Source: Acidobacteriota bacterium (lineage in GTDB: Bacteria; Acidobacteriota; Blastocatellia; RBC074). Taken from it: a stretch of DNA of 7,516 nt. The translations under genes were made by a program, and so were the position numbers. Positions within the stretch are counted from its first letter, which is position 1, and each line of letters starts with the position of its first letter. The notes under the pieces are model-generated. The model was not told the origin of the DNA, ran no database searches, and worked only from the letters and a program-made list of their open reading frames with translations. The stretch lies in the NCBI GenBank assembly GCA_013140935.1, contig JABFSD010001065.1, positions 1-7,516 of the forward strand, in the 5' to 3' direction. Positions 1-5,732 of this stretch are shown here, one piece after another.

Positions 1-314
1 CCAAAAGCGATGGATTCGCCCGCCGAACCGGCGGTTTGGACGATGTTGTTTTCGAGAATCGTGGCGTTGCGCAATCCGACTTTCGACAGCAAGCGAAAGA
101 TCGTGATCGAAATGACGGCGACAGGAATCGAGGCGCTTACGGTCAAGCCGGTTTTCAACACCAGATAAAGCGACGACGCGCCGAAGACGATGCCCAGCAG
201 CTTGCCGAAAATCAGCGGCAGCGGGGTCAATTCGCGCAGCTTCGTTTGATCGGGGATGAACGGGCGAAACGTCGTCGAATGGTCGGCGGAATGATGGTCT
301 TTTATACGGGGCAT
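1..314 (-). CDS. OPT-family oligopeptide/metal-chelate transporter, N-terminal part (runs off left edge)
   Basis: This is the first 104 codons of a minus-strand gene that continues beyond base 1. The ATG at 314-312 follows a good Shine-Dalgarno (AAGGAG, six bases upstream). After a hydrophilic N-terminus of about 30 residues comes [19 protein letters not shown] and a run of hydrophobic residues (about 33-53 and 59-75) that look like the first two membrane segments. These are followed by the motif [13 protein letters not shown] (residues 89-101), which is characteristic of the N-terminal region of bacterial OPT-superfamily transporters. OPT proteins are inner-membrane secondary transporters that import small peptides or metal chelates. 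The substrate cannot be told from this fragment. The gene is divergent from the repeat-protein gene at 504 and shares the 189-bp spacer with it. The fragment is intact as far as seen. Family assignment rests on recognised motifs; transport specificity is unknown. Confidence 0.85.
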   Translation of the reverse strand, partial: MPRIKDHHSADHSTTFRPFIPDQTKLRELTPLPLIFGKLLGIVFGASSLYLVLKTGLTVSASIPVAVISITIFRLLSKVGLRNATILENNIVQTAGSAGESIAF

Positions 315-487
315 ACGCGACTCCTTGATCGTGGTTGTTTGAATTGCGGTCAGGCGGCAGCGGACTTTACCGGATTCAAGGACGCGGGCAAAGCCACTGC
401 GGCTAACGTGCGCGCAATACTTTGCTCGCAGGCTCACCTGTTAAGTGGAAGTCGAGCAATTCAGCTCAAATGATTCAAGGTGACGGT

Positions 488-495
488 GGGAGGAG
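488..495 (+). promoter_or_regulatory. Ribosome-binding site deciding the start of the repeat-protein gene
   Basis: GGGAGGAG ends eight bases before the ATG at 504. The reading frame can be extended to a GTG at 480, but that start would place this strong Shine-Dalgarno inside the coding region and put eight polar residues ahead of an otherwise normal signal peptide. The ATG at 504 is therefore preferred. Confidence 0.8.
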
Positions 496-503
496 ATTTT
501 TGC

Positions 504-1649
504 ATGCAAAACAAACGAGTCGGTTTTTTGATAATGGCGTTGATGACGGCGTTCGTGACGACTGGGTTCGCGCAACGGGCGCGCATCGTGAGTCAGCCGC
601 CTGACAGCCTAAATGACAACGTAGACGAATGGTTTATGAATCGCGCCGACAACGAGCGCGGTTTGCAAGTTCGTATCAAAGGCAAAGTCGAATTCACCGC
701 CGATTATCGCGACATCGAGTCGCTTTCACGCAATGGCTTTGTGCGCTTGCGCGAAACGCGCGGAACCCAGCTCCGCCACATTGAAATCGAAACCGATAAA
801 GATGGCGTGGTGCGGCGATCCTATTTTATTAACGATATTGTGCAGTCGTTTGACCAGGCCGCCCGCCAATGGCTGGCTGAGGTGATGCGAGAAACCGTGC
901 GCCAAGGCGGCTATGACGCCGATCGCCGCGTAGCGCATCTTTACCAACAAGGCGGAGCGAGTGCCGTACTGGATGTGATTCCGCTGCTCAAAGACGATTT
1001 CGGCAAGCGCGTTTATTACGAACAACTGTTGCGTCGGCATCCGCTCGAAGCCGCGCTCGTGCCGCGCGTCATTAAGCAAATCGCGCGCGACCTCACTTCA
1101 GCCTATGAAAAGCGCGAAGCCCTCAACGCCGTCCCGCGCCGTTTCCTGGGCGACGTGGCGGTCATCAACGAACTGATTGCGGCGGCGGCTACGCTGGATT
1201 CAGACCACGAACGCGGCCTGATGCTCTCCGCTTTTGCACAAGGCGACGAACTCACGGGCGAACAACTCATCGGCGTACTCAAACTTGTCGGCACGCTCAA
1301 CCGGCCCTTTGACAAAGCCGAAGCCCTGGTCGCGTTGCATCGCGGACATCCGCAGGTCGCCGCCCAACCCGCTTTTTTCACGGCGGCGAACGGCGTCGGC
1401 ACTGCCTTTGAACAATCGCGCGTACTGTTAGCCGTGATGGGCGTGCGGCGCGTCGAACCCGCTGTGCTGAAACTCACCATCGAATCGGCGACGCATATTT
1501 CGCAGGATTATGAAATGACGGGCGTGCTGTTGCGCGCGGTGACGCTCAGCGAAGGCGACGAAGACCTTCGTCAACGTATAGTCGCAGCGACCAAAAGTAT
1601 TCGGACTGAGTATGATCGCGGGCGCGTGTTGGCGGCCCTATCACGATGA
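504..1649 (+). CDS. Secreted protein with seven or eight ~34-residue helical-type repeats (function unknown)
   Basis: This 381-residue protein starts with a typical signal peptide: basic MQNKR, a hydrophobic core to about residue 19, and a likely cleavage after the alanine of TTGFAQ. Export to the periplasm or outside is therefore expected. Residues about 50-135 look like a mixed domain with beta-strand-like stretches (LQVRIKGKVEF, HIEIETDKDGVVRR) followed by a helix. From about residue 160 to the end a short motif recurs, with aromatic or His residues at 166, 201, 235, 269, 302, 336 and 370. The steps are 33-35 residues. The approximate pattern is aromatic-(D/E)-(K/R)-x-x-(A/V)-L-x-A-(V/L), and a weaker copy may sit near 137. 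This periodicity suggests a helical solenoid of HEAT or TPR type, but no named family or catalytic site is recognised. Similar repeat tails occur in acidobacterial secreted or sensor proteins (from memory, unchecked). It is convergent with the HELAH-protein gene. Function is unassigned. Confidence 0.85.
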   Translation: MQNKRVGFLIMALMTAFVTTGFAQRARIVSQPPDSLNDNVDEWFMNRADNERGLQVRIKGKVEFTADYRDIESLSRNGFVRLRETRGTQLRHIEIETDKDGVVRRSYFINDIVQSFDQAARQWLAEVMRETVRQGGYDADRRVAHLYQQGGASAVLDVIPLLKDDFGKRVYYEQLLRRHPLEAALVPRVIKQIARDLTSAYEKREALNAVPRRFLGDVAVINELIAAAATLDSDHERGLMLSAFAQGDELTGEQLIGVLKLVGTLNRPFDKAEALVALHRGHPQVAAQPAFFTAANGVGTAFEQSRVLLAVMGVRRVEPAVLKLTIESATHISQDYEMTGVLLRAVTLSEGDEDLRQRIVAATKSIRTEYDRGRVLAALSR

Positions 1650-1664
1650 TGACACGATGATGAC
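1643..1664 (+). repeat. Perfect tandem duplication of an 11-mer across a stop codon
   Basis: ACGATGATGAC occurs at 1643-1653 and again directly at 1654-1664. The first copy contains the last codon and TGA stop of the repeat-protein gene. It looks like a simple replication-slippage duplication with no coding effect. Confidence 0.7.
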
Positions 1665-1728
1665 GCGATCAACGGGCTAGTGCTTCGTCATAATGAATTT
1701 GAGGGATGGGAAAAACCTTAAAGTCTTG

Positions 1729-1755
1729 GTAGCGCGGATTACTACTCCGCGCTAC
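1729..1755. terminator. Perfect 10-bp hairpin between convergent genes; possible bidirectional terminator or dispersed palindromic repeat
   Basis: GTAGCGCGGA (1729-1738) and TCCGCGCTAC (1746-1755) form a perfect 10-bp stem with a seven-base loop. The hairpin lies 80 bp after the stop of the plus-strand repeat-protein gene and about 27 bp after the stop of the minus-strand HELAH-protein gene. No U-tract follows on the plus strand. On the minus strand a T-rich stretch comes some 15 bases after the stem, which is weak for an intrinsic terminator. The position between convergent stops fits termination, but a mobile palindromic element is equally possible. Confidence 0.5.
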
Positions 1756-1782
1756 ATCCATCGCTTTCATCGTGATGGAGTA

Positions 1783-2568
1783 CTAGGTTCGCCCTACGCG
1801 TTGCGCGTCCCATTGCAGGTAATAGTGCGCCGGCTTGCGCGCGTCGTTACGCCGGAAAAGCAATTCGGCATAATGCGCAACGCCGCCCGCGACGCTGACG
1901 CCGCTTGATCGGGTACGCGCGGCGTAATGCTGCCGTTCGGGCAAATTCAGTTCGCGGCGGATTTGATTGATATAGCGTTCGCATTCGCCCAGCGCATCTG
2001 CATCGCTCAGCGCGTCGCGCAAGCTCCATACGCCGTGCGCCAACTCGTGCATAAAAACCAAGCCGATGTCGAAGGCCGCTACTACTTCCGTCTCGCCGCG
2101 CAAGGCGGCGAAATCGGCGAAATCGAATTGCACGGGATAGACGTTGATCTGACGGCCTGAGGCCATGCTGCGAAAGTGCGCGGGCACGTCTAAACGCGCG
2201 AAAGCTACGTTGGCGGTGTTGGTGTGGCTTTCCAGATCGAAGGCCATCGGCGCATCCATCGCTGCCGACAAGAGCTTGCGTGCGGCGGCAGAGCCGCTAT
2301 TGAATTGCGCTTCGTCAGGGCAGACCAGAAAACCATCGGCATCGAAATCCAACTGCGGCCAGCCGCTGTGCGCGCGCAAACTTTTGAGCAACGTTTGCAA
2401 CTGTTTGGGCTTGAGCGCGCGTTTGCTGAAAGCGTTGTGTACGCCGCCGCGATAACGCAACGAAGAAGCCGCCATCTCAGTCTCAGTCACAGCAAATGAC
2501 CAGAGGGCCAGGCTCAACCACGTAGACAAGCCACACCACACGAACAAGAACGAACGACGAACGCGCAT
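1783..2568 (-). CDS. Exported putative zinc metalloprotease-like protein with HELAH motif
   Basis: This 261-residue protein starts at the ATG at 2568-2566, five bases after a strong AAGGAGG. A TTG 15 bases upstream is in frame, but the Shine-Dalgarno would lie inside that extension. The N-terminus (MRVRRSFLF, then a hydrophobic stretch to about residue 27) is a signal peptide or membrane anchor. The only recognisable motif is HELAH at 174-178, preceded by hydrophobic AAFDIGLVFM. This is the HExxH zinc-binding and catalytic motif of metallopeptidases. Glu195 or Glu197 (in GECE, 17-19 residues after the second His) could be the third zinc ligand, as in gluzincin-type enzymes. The following ERYINQIRREL looks helical. 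The rest matches nothing I can name. Substrate, and even peptidase activity, are inferred from one motif. It is convergent with the repeat-protein gene and not obviously in an operon. Confidence 0.8.
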   Translation of the reverse strand: MRVRRSFLFVWCGLSTWLSLALWSFAVTETEMAASSLRYRGGVHNAFSKRALKPKQLQTLLKSLRAHSGWPQLDFDADGFLVCPDEAQFNSGSAAARKLLSAAMDAPMAFDLESHTNTANVAFARLDVPAHFRSMASGRQINVYPVQFDFADFAALRGETEVVAAFDIGLVFMHELAHGVWSLRDALSDADALGECERYINQIRRELNLPERQHYAARTRSSGVSVAGGVAHYAELLFRRNDARKPAHYYLQWDAQRVGRT

Positions 2569-2573
2569 AAAGA

Positions 2574-2580
2574 CCTCCTT
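2574..2580 (-). promoter_or_regulatory. Ribosome-binding site of the HELAH-protein gene
   Basis: On the minus strand AAGGAGG lies five bases before the ATG at 2568. This settles the start against the in-frame upstream TTG at 2583. Confidence 0.8.
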
Positions 2581-2825
2581 CAAGGTTGCTCAACCACAGA
2601 TGGAATGCAGATCAGATCACCGGTCGGTGTTACTAGGAATTACTGAAGTGTGCTGAGAAAGTTCGGCGGCTTACGGCTGAGAGCCTTATAAAATCGGCTT
2701 ATTTTCGGTGTCGTACGAACACGCGCGAGCATGATTGGATGCGCGATGGCATCTTTTGAAAGTCGGGTTGGTGCGCTGTCAATTCGTTGAAAGGCAACAG
2801 ACGGAACCACGCGGCCCAGCCAAAA

Positions 2826-2840
2826 GAACGGCAGCCGTTC
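2826..2840. promoter_or_regulatory. Perfect dyad, possible operator upstream of RNase D
   Basis: GAACGGC and GCCGTTC are separated by one base, giving a 15-bp palindrome about 110 bp upstream of the RNase D start and about 33 bp upstream of a weak -35-like hexamer. It could be a transcription-factor site or a small hairpin. No regulator is identified. Confidence 0.3.
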
Positions 2841-2872
2841 CAATGAGAAAAAAGTGCGGGGCGGGGCTGCGC

Positions 2873-2900
2873 TTGTAAGCCGCGAGCGGCTGTGTAAGAT
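2873..2900 (+). promoter_or_regulatory. Weak sigma70-like promoter for RNase D
   Basis: TTGTAA (2873-2878) and TAAGAT (2895-2900) are separated by 16 bp, each matching four of six consensus bases. The spacer contains the dyad AGCCGC-GA-GCGGCT (2878-2891), which could be an operator. The score is modest and the call is tentative. Confidence 0.3.
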
Positions 2901-2952
2901 GTCTGCGCCGCATCATCAAAAGCACACGCCGCAGAAAGACAGGGAGTTTTGA
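2899..2952 (+). CDS. Possible 17-codon leader ORF overlapping the RNase D start
   Basis: An ATG at 2899 opens a frame encoding MSAPHHQKHTPQKDREF. It ends in a TGA (2950-2952) that overlaps the RNase D TTG codon (2949-2951) in a TTGA junction. Such overlaps can couple translation of the second frame to the first. No good Shine-Dalgarno precedes the ATG. If the weak -10 at 2895-2900 is real, transcripts would start after the ATG and the ORF would not be made. The peptide resembles nothing known to me. It may be chance. Confidence 0.2.
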   Translation: MSAPHHQKHTPQKDREF

Positions 2953-3797
2953 ATCAATCGCTTGCTTACCGTTACCTAGTTGATCCCGAAGAAACACGCG
3001 CCGCGCTCGCCGTATTCCTGCAACAGCCGGTCATCGGTCTCGACACCGAAACCTTTCAGGACTTTCACACCAAGCAACATCGCCTGAGTTTGTTGCAACT
3101 GGCCGCGCCCAGCGGGGAGGTCTTGGTGATTGACGCCCTGGCGGCGGGCATCGGCCACGCGACCGACCTGATCGAAAAGCCTGAAGTGTTGATGGCCGCT
3201 CACAACGCACGTTTCGACGACGGCATTTTGCGCAGCGAAGGTTTTCTACCGGAAGGTTTCGTAGACACGTTGCGCCTGGCGCGCCGCACCTTGAACTTGC
3301 CGTCTTACAGTCTGGCTTCGGTGTCGCAATATCTTTTCGACGTGACGCTCGACAAAACTTATCAACGCAGCAACTGGCGTTTGCGTCCGCTGTCGCGCGC
3401 GCAACTCGATTACGCCGCGATGGATGCGATCATCGCCTTGCGCGTCTATCAAACGCTGACCGACCGGCTGCGCGCAGCGGGCAAGCTCGAGGCTGAATTG
3501 CGCCGCGCTCGCTTGCGCCGCGAAAACGAAAAGGAATTCGTCGAGGCTACGTTTGAAAAGGCGAGCAATGGTCGTCCTTTTACGGGCGAAGAACGCCAAC
3601 GCGCCGAACGCCTCAACGCCTGGCGCAAACAGCACGCCGAAAAAGATCGGGTGCCGCTCTATTTCATCTGTCAGGATCGCACGATTGAAGAGTTGGCGAT
3701 TCAACGTCCGCGCTCGCTGGAAGCGCTGAAGGAAATTTACGGCTTAGGTTCGGCCAAGATCGGCAAGTATGGCACTGAGTTATTGAGCCTGTTGTGA
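2949..3797 (+). CDS. rnd: Ribonuclease D-like 3'-5' exoribonuclease (DEDDy exonuclease plus HRDC domain)
   Basis: This 282-residue cytoplasmic enzyme is expected to trim the 3' ends of tRNA precursors and other structured RNAs. All three exonuclease motifs of the DEDDy class are visible: GLDTET (Asp32, Glu34), HNARFD (Asp90) and YAAMD (Tyr155, Asp159). A C-terminal HRDC-like helical domain spans about residues 211-282 (RAERLNAWRKQHAEKDRVPL to the end). E. coli RNase D has about 375 residues and two HRDC domains, so this is a compact single-HRDC version, as in many bacteria. The start is TTG at 2949; AGGGAG lies only two bases upstream, an unusually tight spacing. In-frame sequence upstream meets a stop at 2895 with no ATG or GTG, and no good start follows, so TTG is the best choice. 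It is convergent with the MacB-type permease gene. Confidence 0.9.
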   Translation: MNQSLAYRYLVDPEETRAALAVFLQQPVIGLDTETFQDFHTKQHRLSLLQLAAPSGEVLVIDALAAGIGHATDLIEKPEVLMAAHNARFDDGILRSEGFLPEGFVDTLRLARRTLNLPSYSLASVSQYLFDVTLDKTYQRSNWRLRPLSRAQLDYAAMDAIIALRVYQTLTDRLRAAGKLEAELRRARLRRENEKEFVEATFEKASNGRPFTGEERQRAERLNAWRKQHAEKDRVPLYFICQDRTIEELAIQRPRSLEALKEIYGLGSAKIGKYGTELLSLL

Positions 3798-3800
3798 TTC

Positions 3801-3889
3801 GATGCAGTACGAGGAGCGGTAGCGACTCGGTGGCTCTCAAGGCGCGCTAATCGGAATCACCAAGTCGCTACCGCTTCTCGTACCGCATC
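3801..3889. repeat. 32-bp imperfect inverted repeat filling the gap between convergent genes
   Basis: The arms at 3801-3832 and 3858-3889 match as inverted repeats at 29 of 32 positions, with a 25-bp centre. The left arm begins three bases after the RNase D stop, and the right arm extends into the TGA stop of the minus-strand permease (3890-3888). All three mismatches are transitions. In minus-strand RNA two of them become G-U pairs, and in plus-strand RNA one does. No U-tract follows, so this is not a classic intrinsic terminator, but a stem this long could end transcription or protect 3' ends in both directions. It could also be a copy of a dispersed palindromic (REP- or MITE-like) element. 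It shares the string GTAGCG with the hairpin at 1729-1755. Confidence 0.75.
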
Positions 3890-5150
3890 ATTCGTAGCGT
3901 AAGGCTTCAATCGGATCGAGTCGCGCCGCTTTCATTGCGGGCCACAACCCGAAGCCGACGCCCAGAGAAACCGATACGACAAAGCCCGCGATGGGAGCCC
4001 ACAGCGGCACATAAGTCGGCATAAACATTCTGATGATTAACGCCAAGCCCCAGCCCAGCAGTATGCCCAGCAATCCGCCGAAACCTGTCAACGTAGCCGC
4101 TTCGATCAAAAACTGCTGAATGATGTCGCTGCGTTTCGCGCCGATGGCTTTGCGTACGCCGATCTCTCTGGTGCGTTCGGTGACGCTGACCAGCATGATA
4201 TTCATCACGCCGATGCCGCCGATCAGCAAGCCGACTGAGGAGATCGCCACCATTAACAAAAAGATGCCGCCCGTGATTTGGCCGAACTGTTCAACCAGCC
4301 CCTTCGAAGTTTGAATGCCGAAACTGTCTGGGTCGGAAAAAGCGACTTTGCGTGACTTGCGCAACGCGCCGCGAATTTCTTCGACGGCTTTTTCAGTCTG
4401 ACCGGGCCGCCCTTGCGCGATGATGAAATGCTCTTTCACGTTCGGATAGATTTTGCGAATCGTTTCATAAGGCACATAGACTGCTTTGTTCTCATTGCCC
4501 GGATCGTCTGAGGGCTGTAGAAAAAAATCGCGCTGTTTGAGTACGCCGACGATTTCATAAGTGCGTCCGTTAAACGTGAGCTTCTGCCCCAAGGCATTGA
4601 TCATCGGGAACAACGTATTGGCTACGTCGCGCCCGATCACACAGACATCGGCGCGCGTCATGTTTTCGCCTTCGGTAAAGGCGCGGCCTTCAGAGACCTC
4701 AATCGTACCCATCCTGAAATACGACGGGAAGATGCCCGACACCGTCGCGTTCACCATCTCTATGTCTTGATAGCGAATCTTCACGCGGTCAGCCATCGGG
4801 CCTTGCAAGAAATCTACGGGCGACATCAGCGCGGTAACTTCTTCAACCGAAGGACACTCGCTCTTGATCGCCATCGCGTCGGCATAACTGAGCGGCTTGC
4901 GCGTACGCTCTTCAAACGTCGGATTGAAATTAAACCCCGGATCGAACTTAAAAATATAAATCGCATTCGCGCCGAAAGCCTCAATTTCCGTAGACACACG
5001 CTCGCTGATGCCCGAAACAAAAGCCGCAATCACGATCACCGTCATCGTACCGATCACGACGCCGAGAATGGTCAGGAACGAACGCGTCTTGTTCGCCAAC
5101 AACGTGTCGAACGCCATCGCCAGGTTTTCACGAAAATCACCGCGTGCCAT
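3888..5150 (-). CDS. MacB/FtsX-type ABC transporter permease
   Basis: This 420-residue inner-membrane protein has the standard MacB permease layout. It has an N-terminal ENLAMAFDTLLANKTRSFLT lead into the first membrane segment (about 24-46), then a large periplasmic domain (about 50-290). Three further membrane segments follow (about 293-316, 352-376 and 384-403). The cytoplasmic loop TERTREIGVRKAIGAKR (324-340) is the FtsX-domain signature that contacts the ATPase, and the C-terminus PAMKAARLDPIEALRYE is typical. MacB-type systems act by mechanotransmission with an ATPase and often a periplasmic adaptor, exporting peptides, lipids or drugs. The substrate is unknown. No ATPase (Walker motif) or adaptor gene is in the window. 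The gene begins 19 bp after the SLOG-like gene in the same direction, with no strong Shine-Dalgarno and no room for its own promoter in that gap. It is therefore either read through from the restriction-modification transcript or driven from inside the SLOG-like gene. Confidence 0.92.
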   Translation of the reverse strand: MARGDFRENLAMAFDTLLANKTRSFLTILGVVIGTMTVIVIAAFVSGISERVSTEIEAFGANAIYIFKFDPGFNFNPTFEERTRKPLSYADAMAIKSECPSVEEVTALMSPVDFLQGPMADRVKIRYQDIEMVNATVSGIFPSYFRMGTIEVSEGRAFTEGENMTRADVCVIGRDVANTLFPMINALGQKLTFNGRTYEIVGVLKQRDFFLQPSDDPGNENKAVYVPYETIRKIYPNVKEHFIIAQGRPGQTEKAVEEIRGALRKSRKVAFSDPDSFGIQTSKGLVEQFGQITGGIFLLMVAISSVGLLIGGIGVMNIMLVSVTERTREIGVRKAIGAKRSDIIQQFLIEAATLTGFGGLLGILLGWGLALIIRMFMPTYVPLWAPIAGFVVSVSLGVGFGLWPAMKAARLDPIEALRYE

Positions 5151-5169
5151 AAATCAATCTCAAGCGACG

Positions 5170-5721
5170 TTATGCCGCCAACAAATCCAACTGTTGCGCA
5201 CCCATACGCGCTGACAAATTCAGTTTCTTTTCAAATGTCGTCAACGCCACAGCATCACAAGTTGCTAATAACTTGGTCAGGTCATCTGCGTTGCGCAACG
5301 TATGCCACGACTCATCGCGGCTCAGAAACACCACAACTTTTTTATCTTCTGCTAACAGGTTGAGCATGTTGTTCAACGTGCCGTTGCTTTGCCCATCCCA
5401 CAGCATCAAGCCATAAGCCGCGTCGCGCGCCATCTGTTCATCTTTGCGGGCGAAATAAGTCAGCCCTTTGTCACCCTTTTGCGCTTCGACACTTTTGACC
5501 TCCCATTGCCCTACGTTGTTGCGACAGCTATGCAACATGCAATAGACCGTGACGTGAGGATACTGCTGCTGTGCCAGATAGGCTTGCACACCTTTATCTG
5601 CGCCATTGGCATCGCCGATCAACACCGGCAATTGATTTTGGATGAGCTTGTCGAGCCGTTCCTGAACGGTTTGCGGCAAGCGCGTAATCATTCGTGAGCC
5701 GCCAATAAAAACCTGATTCAT
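5170..5721 (-). CDS. SLOG-like (DprA/YspA-type Rossmann fold) protein, co-directional with the methyltransferase
   Basis: This 183-residue protein is preferred from the ATG at 5721, not the longer in-frame ATG at 5823, because that extension lies inside the methyltransferase gene. GAGG, formed by the methyltransferase stop TGA and the next bases, sits nine bases before the ATG. The N-terminus VFIGGSR (4-10) is a nucleotide-binding loop-like strand-turn. VLIGDANGADKGVQ (33-46) matches the G-(D/G)-A-x-G-A-D motif of the SLOG/DUF2493 superfamily, and YGLMLWDGQSNGT (103-115) matches its second Gly-rich WDG-x-S-x-G-T signature. SLOG domains bind nucleotides or nucleotide-derived ligands, and some act in phage-defence systems. 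The remaining C-terminus (about 125-183) is not recognised. It lies 11 bp after the adenine methyltransferase, so the two are probably co-transcribed and translationally linked. Its role in restriction-modification is unknown; it may be an accessory defence component, a ligand sensor or a passenger. Confidence 0.8.
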   Translation of the reverse strand: MNQVFIGGSRMITRLPQTVQERLDKLIQNQLPVLIGDANGADKGVQAYLAQQQYPHVTVYCMLHSCRNNVGQWEVKSVEAQKGDKGLTYFARKDEQMARDAAYGLMLWDGQSNGTLNNMLNLLAEDKKVVVFLSRDESWHTLRNADDLTKLLATCDAVALTTFEKKLNLSARMGAQQLDLLAA

Positions 5722-5732
5722 ATCTGTGCGCC

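Larger units (their letters stand above)
2569..2948. other. 380-bp divergent intergenic region with several dyads, no substantial gene
   Basis: This stretch separates the minus-strand HELAH-protein gene from the plus-strand RNase D gene and must hold promoters for both. No convincing protein gene, tRNA or structured RNA is visible; open frames here have no ribosome-binding site and no recognisable protein. It holds four short dyads: GGTTG-CT-CAACC (2584-2595), CACCG-GT-CGGTG (2618-2629), GAACGGC-A-GCCGTTC (2826-2840) and AGCCGC-GA-GCGGCT (2878-2891). It also holds a weak promoter-like pair near 2873-2900 and a 17-codon mini-ORF (2899-2952) that overlaps the RNase D start. No clear promoter was found for the minus-strand gene. 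Confidence 0.6.

Noticed and set aside
36..473. 145-residue plus-strand open frame
   Set aside because: It lies mostly opposite the OPT transporter start, which has recognisable family motifs and a Shine-Dalgarno. The frame's protein is low-complexity and rich in Arg, Gln and Asp, typical of an antisense shadow.
315..503. Promoters in the divergent spacer between the OPT gene and the repeat-protein gene
   Set aside because: Only poor -35/-10 pairs are visible on either strand (for example a TTGCCC/TAAAGT pair on the minus strand), so none is reported as a feature.
1103..1480. 125-residue minus-strand open frame
   Set aside because: Antisense to the repeat-protein gene; Ser/Arg/Ala-rich shadow translation.
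3246..3704. 152-residue minus-strand open frame
   Set aside because: Entirely antisense to the RNase D gene, which has all its catalytic motifs; no start signal and no recognisable protein.
5151..5169. Terminator between the restriction-modification genes and the permease
   Set aside because: The 19-bp gap contains no stem-loop or T-tract.
4767..5363. 198-residue plus-strand open frame
   Set aside because: Antisense to the MacB permease and SLOG-like genes. Its sequence is His/Arg-rich without family motifs.
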